Source: Rhodospirillales bacterium
Lineage (GTDB): Bacteria > Pseudomonadota > Alphaproteobacteria > Reyranellales > Reyranellaceae
NCBI GenBank assembly: GCA_016185145.1
Contig: JACPOB010000070.1
Coordinates: forward strand, 132,801 to 196,800
Length of the DNA stretch: 64,000 nucleotides
Reading direction: 5' to 3'
Shown: in pieces, positions 26,558 through 34,887 of the stretch
Layout of the letters: the number at the start of each line of letters is the position of its first letter
Numbering within the stretch: the first letter of the stretch is position 1
Notes under the pieces: model-generated
Database searches by the model: none
What the model was told of the DNA's origin: nothing
What the model saw: only the letters and a program-made list of their open reading frames with translations
Made by a program: the position numbers and the translations under genes

Positions 26558-26640
26558 GGGACGCGGCGGTGTCCTGTCTGCCTGGTTGCGCGGCACGGTT
26601 GCCTTCGACGGATTGGGCGGATGAGAAGCGGGCGGTTGCT

Positions 26641-26850
26641 GCATGCACTGCTGTCAATGATGCTCGGGGTTTGCGCCCTTTCCGCCGGTAGCTGTGCTGT
26701 GGTCCATGGAAGCCGAAGCCCCCATCGGTTGAGGCTCGTGTCGGTGAATGCACTACTGGCAGCGGTGCTCGAGGTTTGCGCCCTTTCCGCCCTTTCCGGT
26801 AGTCCCCGCGTAGTGGACTGTACGGACTGTACCCCCAATCGGTGGTGCCT
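26641..26850. repeat. Diverged tandem direct repeat, unit about 105 bp
   Basis: The two units begin at 26641 and 26746. Both contain ATGCACT, then CTCG-G/A-GGTTTGCGCCCTTTC, GGTAG, and about 30 bases later CCCCCA(A)TCGGTTG/GGTG. Between these blocks the units differ, so the duplication is old. Confidence 0.6.
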
Positions 26851-27030
26851 CATTTCGAGTTCGGACAGTTACGCAAGTTTCGCAACCGGAATCGCCCTCG
26901 TCGGAGAGCTGTAGGTCGGCCCGTCCGGAGGCAAGCGACCGGACGGGCCGCGTGCGGTGTGCCGCAGCCTTTTGGGTCTCCGATCAACGATGCAAAGAGC
27001 AGGAACGCGGGGAAGCCGCGCAACGGAGCG

Positions 27031-27059
27031 ATGATATAACCTAAGTGACATTCTGTCAA
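27031..27059 (-). promoter_or_regulatory. Orphan sigma70-type promoter with palindromic operator
   Basis: Read on the minus strand, TTGACA (27059-27054) and TATCAT (27036-27031) are separated by 17 bases. The -35 box overlaps the palindrome TGACA-TTC-TGTCA (27046-27058). Transcription would run leftwards from about 27024 into DNA with no gene, passing the hairpin at 26917-26950. Confidence 0.5.
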
Positions 27060-27367
27060 TAACTTTGGTCAGCGGCCGCCAATTTCGTCTTTGCGAATTT
27101 TTGCGTACCGTGGAGGGCCACTTATGGCGGGTCGAACCGGCGATCACGCCATCCGTTGCGTCACTCGCTTCGAGTGCCAGCCACGCTTTCAATGCCGCTG
27201 AACTGCTAATCATCGTTTGGTAGGCGGCAGGCGTTCCGGGGGCGCCTCTCGACCAGCGCGATCAAAGGGTTGCATGGCGATGTCGCCATGTCGGAAGAAC
27301 ACGATCCGGATTTTCGGATCGGCGCGTTTCGTGCGACACAAGGCGCGTCACTTCTGGAGGACGTTTC

Positions 27368-28138
27368 ATGGCATCGCCGCTTTTCGACCTGTCGGGCAAG
27401 GTCGCCGTCGTCACCGGCTCGAGCAAGGGCATCGGCAAGTCGATCGCCCTGCACCTCGCCCTGCAGGGCGCCAGGGTCGTGGTGTCGTCGCGCAAGAAGC
27501 CGGCCTGCGACGAGGCCGCCGCCGAGATCCGCAAGGCGGGCGGCGAGGCGATCGTCATCCCCTGCAACATCTCCGACAAGGCGCAGTGCGAGAACCTGAT
27601 CGCCGAGACCAGGAAGCAGCTCGGCCCGGTCGACGTGCTGGTGCTGAACGCGGCCAGCAATCCCTATTACGGGCCGACCGACAAGATGCCGGACGACGTC
27701 TTCACCAAGATCATGCAGAACAACATCCTGTCCAACATCTGGCTGATCAATCTCTGCACGCCCGACATGAAGGCCAAGAAGGACGGCTCGGTGATCATCG
27801 TGTCGTCGATCGGCGGCGTGCGGGCGAGCACGGTGATCGGCGCCTACTGCATCTCCAAGGCGGCCGACATGCAGCTCGCGCGCAACCTCGCGGCCGAGCT
27901 CGGCCCCGACAACATCCGGGTCAACACCATCGCGCCCGGCCTGGTGCGCACCGACTTCGCCCGCGCGCTGTGGGAGGATCCGAAGTATCTCGACAAGCGC
28001 CTGCAGACCGCGCCGCTGCGCCGCATCGGCGAGCCCGACGACATCGGCGGCATCGCCGTCATGCTGGCCGGCAAGGCCGGCGCCTTCATCACCGGCCAGA
28101 CCATCATTGCCGATGCCGGCGTGACGATCGGGGGGTGA
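27368..28138 (+). CDS. SDR-family oxidoreductase
   Basis: The 256-residue product is a classical short-chain dehydrogenase: TGSSKGIGKSIALHLALQGA at the NAD(P) site, NAASNPYY replacing the usual NNAG, catalytic S in IIVSSIGGVRASTVIGAY and the Y-x-x-x-K motif in AYCISKAADMQ. The ending TGQTIIADAGVTIGG is the standard C-terminal strand. It resembles the DHRS4/3-oxoacyl-ACP-reductase-like group. A GGAGG ribosome site precedes the ATG. The substrate is not evident. Confidence 0.88.
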   Translation: MASPLFDLSGKVAVVTGSSKGIGKSIALHLALQGARVVVSSRKKPACDEAAAEIRKAGGEAIVIPCNISDKAQCENLIAETRKQLGPVDVLVLNAASNPYYGPTDKMPDDVFTKIMQNNILSNIWLINLCTPDMKAKKDGSVIIVSSIGGVRASTVIGAYCISKAADMQLARNLAAELGPDNIRVNTIAPGLVRTDFARALWEDPKYLDKRLQTAPLRRIGEPDDIGGIAVMLAGKAGAFITGQTIIADAGVTIGG

Positions 28139-28149
28139 GCGCCTCTTCG

Positions 28150-28301
28150 TCCTCCCCCGTCATACGGGGGAGGGTAAGGAGGGGGCGGGCCGCAAAGGCT
28201 ATCCCTGAAGATTTCAGATCTGAAACTTGGCGTACCTCGACTGAGGCCTTCCCCCGCCCGCGCCGTATGACGGCGCGACCTCCCCCGTATGACGGGGGCG
28301 G
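28150..28301. repeat. Family-C element, subtype 1 (MITE-like)
   Basis: The ends are CTCCCCCGTCATACGGGGGA (left) and CCTCCCCCGTATGACGGGGG (right). The middle contains the palindrome TTCAGATCTGAA and ACTGAGGC. Copies of the same length and order lie at 37545-37695 and 57131-57275. Confidence 0.75.
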
Positions 28302-28305
28302 TGAA

Positions 28306-29046
28306 CTACGCCGTCTTCCTGAATGTCACCACCAGCACGTCGCGATACGCCGGCTGCGCCGGGTTCTCCGGCTCGACCGGCGTCACGCCGTGATAGCAGC
28401 GCGCATCGTCGACCAGGGCGGAGTCGAGCGGGTCGGTCAACGTGAAGCTGCCCAGCGTCCTCTTGTCGAGATCGTGCACGGTCGTCGTGCCGCTCTGGAT
28501 GTTGCGGCGGTTGACCAGCAGCACCAGCACGTAGTCGACGCCGTCGCGGTGCATGCCTTCGGGCGTGGGCTTGCCATGCTCGCCCTGGCGCGCCTCGATG
28601 CGGAACTGGTGGGCTTCGACGTGCCAGCGCGTCGTTTCGGGCGCCAGCCGGCCGAACAGGGCGCGGCAGTATTCCAGGATGGTGCGCATGCTGGCGCCAT
28701 CGCCGATCTCCTCGGTGATCGGCTTGAACCAGCGCTCGATGCCGCCGTTCAGATGGTTGTAGTCCAGCGTCTGGAAGTGCGGCTGGTGCGGCCCGCGCAG
28801 GATCGGGCCCTGGCGTCCGGCCGCCCAGACGCCGAAGCGGCGCCGGCGGTAGCGGCCGCCATCGGCCATGTAGGTGTCGACCTCGAGGTCGTCCCAGCTC
28901 TCGGCGAAGGCCGGCCAGTCGGCCAGGGTGCCGAAGCGGCTGAGCGCATTGCGCATGTCCGAGGCCTCGACAAAAGCGTAGCCCGCGCGGGCGATGCCGT
29001 CGCGGATGCCCGTGGCGTTCTGCAGGCCGGTTCCGATCTCGCTCAT
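28306..29046 (-). CDS. 2OG-Fe dioxygenase of the IDO/pfam10014 type
   Basis: The 246-residue product has the layout of bacterial 2OG-Fe dioxygenases that include L-isoleucine 4-hydroxylase. Iron ligands are H166-x-D168 in GMHRDGVDY and H219 in DDARCYHGVTPVEP, and a late arginine (AYRDVLVVTFR) fits the 2-oxoglutarate contact. The phrase HQFRIEARQGEHGKPTPEG is typical of this group. A free amino acid is a plausible substrate by family. It is transcribed towards the SDR gene and is divergent from the alpha/beta hydrolase gene. Confidence 0.82.
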   Translation of the reverse strand: MSEIGTGLQNATGIRDGIARAGYAFVEASDMRNALSRFGTLADWPAFAESWDDLEVDTYMADGGRYRRRRFGVWAAGRQGPILRGPHQPHFQTLDYNHLNGGIERWFKPITEEIGDGASMRTILEYCRALFGRLAPETTRWHVEAHQFRIEARQGEHGKPTPEGMHRDGVDYVLVLLVNRRNIQSGTTTVHDLDKRTLGSFTLTDPLDSALVDDARCYHGVTPVEPENPAQPAYRDVLVVTFRKTA

Positions 29047-29117
29047 GAGCGCAAAGCTACCACCCCGTTACAACACCGGCATATGATCTAAAGTCTGGGC
29101 CGACCCGGAGAAAAACG

Positions 29118-29999
29118 ATGCCATATGCCACTACCGACGATCGCGTGAAGCTCTGGTACGAGGAGACCGGAACAGGGCAGCCCATCGTCTTCGTCCACGA
29201 GTTCGCGGCCGACCACCGCTCGTGGGAGCCGCAGATGCGCCACTTCGGCCAGCGCTACCGCTGCATCACCTATGGTGCCCGCGGCTATCCGCCGTCCGAC
29301 GTGCCGGAAAAGCCCGAGAGCTACTCGCAGAACCGCGCCACCGACGACATCGCCGCGGTCATGGACCATCTCGAGATCGACAAGGCGCATGTCGTCGGCC
29401 TGTCGATGGGCGGCTTCGCCACCCTGCATTTCGGCTTCCGCCATCCCCGACGCGCGCTGTCGCTCACCGTTGCCGGCTGCGGCTACGGCGCGGAGAAGGA
29501 CCAGCAGGCCAGGTTCCGCTCCGAGGTCGAGACCGTGGCCAAGGCCCTCAAGGAGGAGGGCATGGCCAAGTTCGCCGAGAAGTACGCCTACGGCCCGACG
29601 CGCGTGCAGTTCGAGAACAAGGACCCGCGCGGCTTCGCCCAGTTCAAGAGGGAGCTCGGCGAGCACTCGGCGCTGGGCTCGGCCAACACCCAGATCGGCG
29701 TGCAGGGCCAGCGTCCCTCGCTCTACGACCTGCTGGACAAGATGCGGGCGCTCACCGTCCCGACCCTGATCCTGACCGGCGACGAGGACTGGCCGTGCCT
29801 GGCGCCGTCGATCCTGATGAAGCGCGAGATCCCGTCGGCGGCGCTGGCGGTGATGCCGAACTGCGGCCACACCATCAACATCGAGGATCCCGACCAGTTC
29901 AACCGCATCGTCGGCGACTTCATCGTCCAGGTCGAGGCCGGCCGCTGGCCCAAGCGCGACCCGCGCGCGGTCACTGCTTCGATCACCGGGATGAGATAG
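29118..29999 (+). CDS. Alpha/beta-fold hydrolase
   Basis: The 293-residue product shows IVFVHEFAADHRSWEPQM at the oxyanion strand, VVGLSMGGFATLHFGF as nucleophile elbow (S in GLSMGG), LTGDEDWPCLAP as the acid loop and MPNCGHTINIEDPDQF with the catalytic histidine. The plan matches the lactonase/C-C hydrolase group, for example 3-oxoadipate enol-lactonase-like enzymes. The cap region is short. It stands alone with a GGAGAAA site before the ATG. Confidence 0.85.
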   Translation: MPYATTDDRVKLWYEETGTGQPIVFVHEFAADHRSWEPQMRHFGQRYRCITYGARGYPPSDVPEKPESYSQNRATDDIAAVMDHLEIDKAHVVGLSMGGFATLHFGFRHPRRALSLTVAGCGYGAEKDQQARFRSEVETVAKALKEEGMAKFAEKYAYGPTRVQFENKDPRGFAQFKRELGEHSALGSANTQIGVQGQRPSLYDLLDKMRALTVPTLILTGDEDWPCLAPSILMKREIPSAALAVMPNCGHTINIEDPDQFNRIVGDFIVQVEAGRWPKRDPRAVTASITGMR

Positions 30000-30005
30000 C
30001 TGGGG

Positions 30006-30099
30006 ACGCGCCGCTCCAGTGGCGCGTCTTCTCATGATTCGGACCGCGGGCGTCCCGCCCGCCTCATGAATCATGAGCGGGCGAGACGCCCGCGGTCCG
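30006..30099. repeat. Family-B plus family-A palindromes
   Basis: A family-B unit (ACGCGCCGCTCCAGTGGCGC, 30006-30027) is followed by a family-A unit (30037-30099) with the loop CTCATGAATCATGAG. It lies between the convergent hydrolase and SDR genes. Confidence 0.8.
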
Positions 30100-30106
30100 C
30101 GTATGA

Positions 30107-30880
30107 CTAGGCCGTCAGCCCGCCGTCGCAGACGAATTCCGAGCCGGTCGAGAAGGAGCTCTCGTCCGACAGCAGGAACAGGACCATGTTGGCGACCTCG
30201 TCGGCGCGGCCGAGGCGGCCCAGCGGGTGCAGCTCCTCGAGCCACTGGCGGCCGCTCATGTTGCCGACCGGCTGGTCGAGCCTGGGCGCGATCATCGGCG
30301 TGTCGATGTAGCCCGGATGCACCGAGTTGCAGCGGATGTTGTACTTCATCTGGGCGCAGTGCAGCGCCACATGCTTGGTCAGGAGCCGCACCGCGCCTTT
30401 GCTGGCGCAGTAGGCCATCGCGTAGGAGGCGCCGCGCAGCCCGAGCACCGAGGAGATGTTGACGATCGAGCCGCCGCCCGCGTGCGTCGTCACGCTCCGC
30501 TTCATCGCCGGGATCGCGGCCTTGCAGCCGAGGAAGGTGCCCAGCCCGTTGATGTCGTTGACGCGGCGGAACTCGGCGAGCGAGCAGTCCTCGATCGAGT
30601 TGCGCACGCCCACGCCCGCGGCATTCAGGAGTCCGTGCAGGTCGCCGAACCTTTCGACCGTCGCGGCCACGGCGTTGTTCCAGGCGGCCTCGTCCGCGAC
30701 GTCGAGCGGCACGAAAAGCGCGCTGCTGCCGAGCTCGCCGGCGAGGGCGCGGCCCTTGGCTTCGTCGCGGTCTGCGAGCACCGCCTTGCCGCCCTCGCGC
30801 ACGACCAGCCGCGCCGTCGCCGCGCCGATGCCCGAGGCGCCGCCGCTTACCAGGACGACCTTGCCCTCAAGACGCGACAA
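30107..30880 (-). CDS. SDR-family oxidoreductase, tandem copy A
   Basis: The 257-residue product shows LVSGGASGIGAATARLVVRE at the cofactor site, LNAAGVGV, a serine in IVNISSVLGLRGASYAMAYC and the Y-C-A-S-K motif. It ends in the usual TGSEFVCDGGLTA. The following insertion MKYNIRCNSVHPGYIDTPMI, shared with the next gene, is typical of the cyclopentanol/hydroxysteroid-dehydrogenase-like SDRs. Its first bases overlap the end of copy B by 14 bases, so it is the second gene of a two-gene operon. Confidence 0.88.
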   Translation of the reverse strand: MSRLEGKVVLVSGGASGIGAATARLVVREGGKAVLADRDEAKGRALAGELGSSALFVPLDVADEAAWNNAVAATVERFGDLHGLLNAAGVGVRNSIEDCSLAEFRRVNDINGLGTFLGCKAAIPAMKRSVTTHAGGGSIVNISSVLGLRGASYAMAYCASKGAVRLLTKHVALHCAQMKYNIRCNSVHPGYIDTPMIAPRLDQPVGNMSGRQWLEELHPLGRLGRADEVANMVLFLLSDESSFSTGSEFVCDGGLTA

Positions 30881-31655
30881 AGGGCTGCCTCCTCATCAGG
30901 CCGGTGGTGATGCCGCCGTCGGCGGCGATCTCCGCCCCGGTCACGAAGCTCGAGCGATCGGAGGCGAGCCACAGCACGAGCTCGCCGATCTCGTTGGGCT
31001 CGGCCATGCGGCCGATCGGGTGGCGCTTGTCGACCAAGGCCTTGCCCTCGTCGCGGCCCATGAACTGCCACAGCAGGTCGAAGATCGGCGTGTCGACGCC
31101 GCCCGGATGCACCGAGTTGCAGCGGATGTCGTACTTCTGTTCGGCGCAATAGAGCGCCACGCTCTTGCTCAGCAGTCGTACCGCACCCTTGCTCGCCGTG
31201 TAGGCGATCGAGCCCGCGCCGGCCTGCAGGCCCGCGACCGAGGAGATGTTTACGATCGAGCCCTTCGACTTGGGCTTGCCCGGCGCCGTCCGCTTCATGC
31301 CCTGGATGGCGTACTTGCAGCCCATGAACACGCCTTCGGCGTTGACGGCCTGCACGCGCTGCCAGGTCTCGACGTCGGTGCTCTCGACGCTGCCGGCGCC
31401 GCCCGAGATGCCGGCATTGTTGACCATGATGTCGAGCCGGCCCTCGCTTTCCAGCACGTCGGCCAGCAGGGCCTGCCAGGATTCCTCGGAAGTGACGTCG
31501 TGGCGCACGAAGCGGCCGACGCCGTCCTTGGCGGCATTGAGGTCGGCCACGATCACCGCGGCGCCCGCCTCGGCCAGCAGCGCGGCTGACGCCGCGCCGA
31601 TGCCTGATGCGCCGCCGGTGACGATCGCCACCTGTCCGGAAAGTTCCCCGCTCAT
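30867..31655 (-). CDS. SDR-family oxidoreductase, tandem copy B
   Basis: The 262-residue product is a paralogue of copy A: IVTGGASGIGAASAALLAEA, NNAGISGG, SIVNISSVAGLQAGAGSIAY with the Y-T-A-S-K motif, and KYDIRCNSVHPGGVDTPIFD. The ATG at 31655 is preferred over a frame that starts far upstream at 32180. The conserved positions show an intact NAD(P)-dependent dehydrogenase with unknown alcohol or ketone substrate. Both copies probably arose by tandem duplication. Confidence 0.88.
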   Translation of the reverse strand: MSGELSGQVAIVTGGASGIGAASAALLAEAGAAVIVADLNAAKDGVGRFVRHDVTSEESWQALLADVLESEGRLDIMVNNAGISGGAGSVESTDVETWQRVQAVNAEGVFMGCKYAIQGMKRTAPGKPKSKGSIVNISSVAGLQAGAGSIAYTASKGAVRLLSKSVALYCAEQKYDIRCNSVHPGGVDTPIFDLLWQFMGRDEGKALVDKRHPIGRMAEPNEIGELVLWLASDRSSFVTGAEIAADGGITTGLMRRQPFVAS

Positions 31656-31718
31656 GCGGACGCGACCATAGCGGGCCGCGTGCATCTGCAGTAGCCTGCG
31701 CGTCGAATGGAGGATCGC

Positions 31719-32081
31719 ATGGCGAAGCTCGGGGGATTTGTCGGGGTCGCAATGGCCGCGCTCATTGGGGCCGCGTGCACGCAGACGGGGCAGGGCGGAG
31801 GAATGGCCGGAACGGGCGCGCAACCGGCCGTGCCGCCGCCGGGCCTGACCACGGCCCAGGCCGCCGCCTATTGCAGCAAGCTCGGCCAGACCTATGCCGA
31901 GTATGTCGGCTCGGTCGGCGGCTATCTCGGCGGCAACGCCCGCGGCGGCGAGCCGGCCGACCTCGACGCCCGCGTCGCCATCGCCAACTGCCAGGACGGC
32001 AACTATGCCGCCGGCATCCCGGTGCTGCAGGAGAAGCTGCGCGACAACCGGGTCACGGTGCCGCCGCCGCCGGTTGGTTGA
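31719..32081 (+). CDS. Small putative lipoprotein
   Basis: The 120-residue product starts MAKLGGFVGVAMAALIGAAC, a signal with a lipobox (L-I-G-A-A-C) so the cysteine near residue 20 should be lipidated. The mature part is Gly/Pro-rich, then has a helix LTTAQAAAYCSKLGQTYAEY and a short CQDGNYAAGIPVLQEKLRDN segment. I do not recognise the family. GGAGG lies just before the ATG at 31719, which is why this start beats the ATG at 31707. Confidence 0.65.
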   Translation: MAKLGGFVGVAMAALIGAACTQTGQGGGMAGTGAQPAVPPPGLTTAQAAAYCSKLGQTYAEYVGSVGGYLGGNARGGEPADLDARVAIANCQDGNYAAGIPVLQEKLRDNRVTVPPPPVG

Positions 32082-32111
32082 TCCGGGGACTCTGCGGTGG
32101 TTGCAGAATAG

Positions 32112-32221
32112 CCTCACCCTGAGGAGCGCCCGAAGGGCGCGTCTCGAAGGGTGGGAACGAGCACCCTCTCTGTTGCCCATCCTTCGAGACGCATCGCTTC
32201 GCGATGCTCCTCAGGATGAGG
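32112..32221. repeat. Family-D inverted repeat
   Basis: CCTCACCCTGAGGAGCGCCC ... CGTCTCGAAGGGTGGG pairs with CCCATCCTTCGAGACGC ... GCTCCTCAGGATGAGG. The 110-bp unit recurs at 47231-47340 and, halved, at 60274-60316. Confidence 0.8.
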
Positions 32222-32245
32222 TCGTGTTGGACCTACGGCGCTCCC

Positions 32246-32283
32246 AAAGAAAAACCCGGGTGGTCGCCCGCCCGGGTTTCTTT
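32246..32283 (-). terminator. Terminator of binding-protein gene livJ2
   Basis: AAACCCGGG (32252-32260) pairs with CCCGGGTTT (32271-32279), and the minus strand continues TTTTTCTTT. It lies 17-50 bases after the stop of the binding-protein gene. Confidence 0.8.
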
Positions 32284-32299
32284 CCATCGCTTCAGGCGA

Positions 32300-33472
32300 T
32301 CAGAAGCCCAGCGGCTCGGTCACGCGGGTCCACTTGCCGCCCTTGACCTCGGCCAGGAACGAGGAGTTGGCGCCCTGGCGGATGTTCGGGCCGAAGCTCA
32401 CCTTCGGGCCGTTGAAGATGTCCTGGTAGTTCTTGATCGCTTCGAGACCCTTGACGAAGCTGTCGAGCGTCAGGTCCTTGCCGGCGTTCTTCACTCCCTG
32501 GACGGTGAGGTCGGCGGCGACGTAGCCGTAGACCGCGCCGATGTTGGGATCGATGTTGAACTTCTTTTTGTAGTCCGCGACGAACTTCTTCACCGAGGCG
32601 ACGCTGCTGTCGACATAGGGCATCTCGGTGAGGCCCATGCCGTAGAAGCCGTCCATGCCCGGGGCCGCGCCGACGACGAGGTCGTAGGCCGCGGCCGAGC
32701 CCAAGAAGGCGACGTCGGTCCAGCCCGCCTTGCGCGCCGTGGTGTAGGGGATGATCGTGTCGCGCACGATGGTGCCCATGGCGATCAGGTCGCAGCCGGC
32801 CTCACGCAGCTTGGTGATGGGCGCGGTGAAGTCCTGGTCGGTCGGCTTGTGCGCGGCCGTGGCGACCAGCTTGATGCCGAGCTTCTTGGTCTGCAGCTCC
32901 GCGCCTTCCAGGATTTCCTTGCCGAAGTCGGTGTCCTGGTACATCACGCAGACGGCCTTCTTGCCCTTCTGCTTGACGAAGTACTCGATGCCCGAGCGGA
33001 TCTGGTCGACGTAGGACGCCGCGCCGTAGAACTTCAGCCGCTCATAGGGCTCGTACATCGAACGCGCCGCGGTCAGCGGGAAGAGGTTGGGCACGCCCAC
33101 CGAGAACTGCTCCTTGAAGCAGGCGTTGTTCATCGGCGTGCCGAGCGGCGCCACGAAGGCGAAGACCTTGTCGCGGTTGATCAGCTTGTTGCAGGCTTGC
33201 ACCGCCTTGGGCACCTGGTAGCCCTGGTCCTCGATGATGACCTTGAGCTTGCGGCCGTTGATGCCGCCTGCGTCGTTGATCTCGTCGAAGCGCATCTTGA
33301 CGCCGTTCGACGACGACACGCCGTAGGTCGCGGCCACGCCCGACAGGTCGGTGTGCATGCCGAACGTCACCTCGGTCGCCGTGACGCCGCGGGTCTGCGC
33401 CGCGGCCGCCGTGGCCAGCGACGCGGCAGCCGCCGCGGCCGCCATTGTCTTGACGATAGTCCACTTGCTCAT
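32300..33472 (-). CDS. livJ: Branched-chain-type ABC transporter binding protein (duplicate copy)
   Basis: The 390-residue product begins MSKWTIVKTMAAAAAAASLA, a Sec signal with cleavage near AAAAQTRG. It then follows the Leu/Ile/Val-receptor plan: VTEVTFGMHTDLSGVAATYG-like opening, MRFDEINDAGGINGRKLKVI, the hinge segments KKAVCVMYQDTDFGKEILEG and IAMGTIVRDT, and a C-terminal NSSFLAEVKGGKW. It is nearly identical to the next gene, which has the same length. Receptors of this group also bind aromatic or fatty acids. It has its own terminator, and its upstream DNA carries a scar of the neighbouring ligase gene. Confidence 0.9.
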   Translation of the reverse strand: MSKWTIVKTMAAAAAAASLATAAAAQTRGVTATEVTFGMHTDLSGVAATYGVSSSNGVKMRFDEINDAGGINGRKLKVIIEDQGYQVPKAVQACNKLINRDKVFAFVAPLGTPMNNACFKEQFSVGVPNLFPLTAARSMYEPYERLKFYGAASYVDQIRSGIEYFVKQKGKKAVCVMYQDTDFGKEILEGAELQTKKLGIKLVATAAHKPTDQDFTAPITKLREAGCDLIAMGTIVRDTIIPYTTARKAGWTDVAFLGSAAAYDLVVGAAPGMDGFYGMGLTEMPYVDSSVASVKKFVADYKKKFNIDPNIGAVYGYVAADLTVQGVKNAGKDLTLDSFVKGLEAIKNYQDIFNGPKVSFGPNIRQGANSSFLAEVKGGKWTRVTEPLGF

Positions 33473-33581
33473 CGCGTTTCCTTCCCGTCATGGCAGCGTC
33501 TGTTTTTGGTGAGCCGCCTTGACACTACTATAGCGTGCTGGCTCGCCTCGGCATACATGCTTATCGCCGACCACCACCGGA

Positions 33582-33618
33582 CAAAGAAAAACCCGGGTGG
33601 TCGCCCACCCGGGTTTCT
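33582..33618 (-). terminator. Terminator of binding-protein gene livJ1
   Basis: AAACCCGGGTGG (33589-33600) and CCACCCGGGTTT (33605-33616) form a perfect 12-bp stem with a 4-base loop, followed on the minus strand by TTTTTCTTTG. It is almost the same as the terminator at 32246-32283. Confidence 0.85.
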
Positions 33619-33638
33619 GTTTGCCTGGAGGCCGCTGG

Positions 33639-34811
33639 CTAGAAGCCGAGCGGCTCGGTGACCCGGACCCACTTGCCGCCCTTGACCTCGGCCAGGAACG
33701 AGGAGTTGGCGCCCTGGCGGATGTTCGGGCCGAAGCTCACCTTCGGGCCGTTGAAGATGTCCTGGTAATCCTTGATGGCTTCGAGACCCTTGACGAAGCT
33801 GTCGAGCGTCAGGTCCTTGCCGGCGTTCTTCAGACCCTGGACGGTGAGGTCGCCCGCGACATAGCCGTAGACCGCGCCGATGTTGGGATCGATGTTGAAC
33901 TTCTTTTTGTAGTCCGCGACGAACTTCTTCACCGAGGCGACGCTGCTGTCGACATAGGGCATCTCGGTGAGACCCATGGCGAAGAAGCCGTCCATGCCCG
34001 GCGCGGCGCCGACGACGAGGTCATAGGCGGCGGCGGAGCCGAGGAAGGCGACGTCGTTCCAGCCCGCCTTGCGCGCCGTGACGTAGGGCACGATCGAGTC
34101 GCGCACGATGGTGCCCATGGCGACGAGGTCGCAGCCGGCATTGCGCAGCTTGGTGATGGGCGCGGTGAAGTCCTGGTCGGTCGGCTTGTGCGTCGCCGTC
34201 TCGGTGATCTTGATGCCGAGCTTCTTGGCCTGCAGTTCGACTCCTTCCAGGACCTCCTTGCCGAAGTCGGTGTCCTGGTACATCACGCAGACGGCCTTCT
34301 TGCCCTTCTGCTTGACGAAGTACTCGATGCCCGAGCGGATCTGGTCGACGTACGAGGCCGCGCCGTAGAACTTCAGCCTGTCGTAGGGCTCGTACATCGA
34401 GCGCGCCGCGGTGATCGGGAACAGGTTGGGCACGCCCACCGAGAGCTGGTCCTTGAAGCAGGCATTGTTCATCGGCGTGCCGAGCGGAGCCACGAAGGCG
34501 AAGACCTTGTCGCGGTTGAGGAGCTTGTTGCAGGCCTGCACCGCCTTGGGCACCTGGTAGGCCTGGTCCTCGATGATCAGCTTGAGCTTGCGGCCGTTGA
34601 TGCCGCCCTGCTCGTTGATCTCGTCGAAGCGCATCTTGACGCCATTCGACGACGACACGCCGTAGGTTGCGGCCACACCCGACAGGTCGGTATGCGTGCC
34701 GAACGTCACCTCGGTCGCAGTCACCCCGCGGGTCTGCGCCGCGGCCGCGGTGGCCAGCGACGCGGCCGCCGCCGCGGCCGCTGCAGTCTTGACGATTGTC
34801 CACTTACGCAT
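33639..34811 (-). CDS. livJ: Branched-chain-type ABC transporter binding protein (operon copy)
   Basis: The 390-residue product starts MRKWTIVKTAAAAAAAASLA, a Sec signal, and is a close copy of the gene at 32300-33472. Typical phrases are VTFGTHTDLSGVAATYGVSS, MRFDEINEQGGINGRKLKLI, VMYQDTDFGKEVLEGVELQA and MGTIVRDSIVPYVT. The start at 34811 lines up with the paralogue; more upstream starts add unrelated residues. It follows the FadD-like gene on the same strand and should be the receptor of the LivHMGF transporter. Confidence 0.9.
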   Translation of the reverse strand: MRKWTIVKTAAAAAAAASLATAAAAQTRGVTATEVTFGTHTDLSGVAATYGVSSSNGVKMRFDEINEQGGINGRKLKLIIEDQAYQVPKAVQACNKLLNRDKVFAFVAPLGTPMNNACFKDQLSVGVPNLFPITAARSMYEPYDRLKFYGAASYVDQIRSGIEYFVKQKGKKAVCVMYQDTDFGKEVLEGVELQAKKLGIKITETATHKPTDQDFTAPITKLRNAGCDLVAMGTIVRDSIVPYVTARKAGWNDVAFLGSAAAYDLVVGAAPGMDGFFAMGLTEMPYVDSSVASVKKFVADYKKKFNIDPNIGAVYGYVAGDLTVQGLKNAGKDLTLDSFVKGLEAIKDYQDIFNGPKVSFGPNIRQGANSSFLAEVKGGKWVRVTEPLGF

Positions 34812-34887
34812 CGCACTACGCATCACACTTACTCTCCCTAACCATGGCGGCATCCATCGGGACCGCCTTTGACACAACTATGACGGG

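Larger units (their letters stand above)
26558..27367. other. 810-bp gene-poor stretch with tandem repeat, hairpin and orphan promoter
   Basis: No protein-coding gene is supported. The stretch is less GC-rich than its surroundings. It contains a diverged tandem repeat of about 105 bp (26641-26850), a perfect 12-bp hairpin CGGCCCGTCCGG/CCGGACGGGCCG (26917-26950) and a strong minus-strand promoter with a palindromic operator (27031-27059). The ribosome site of the SDR gene (GGAGG) is at its right end. A small RNA or a lost gene is possible. Confidence 0.6.

Noticed and set aside
26621-26914. 97-residue plus-strand frame in the gene-free stretch
   Set aside because: It covers the tandem repeat and has no ribosome site or recognisable pattern; the apparent signal-like start comes from the repeat.
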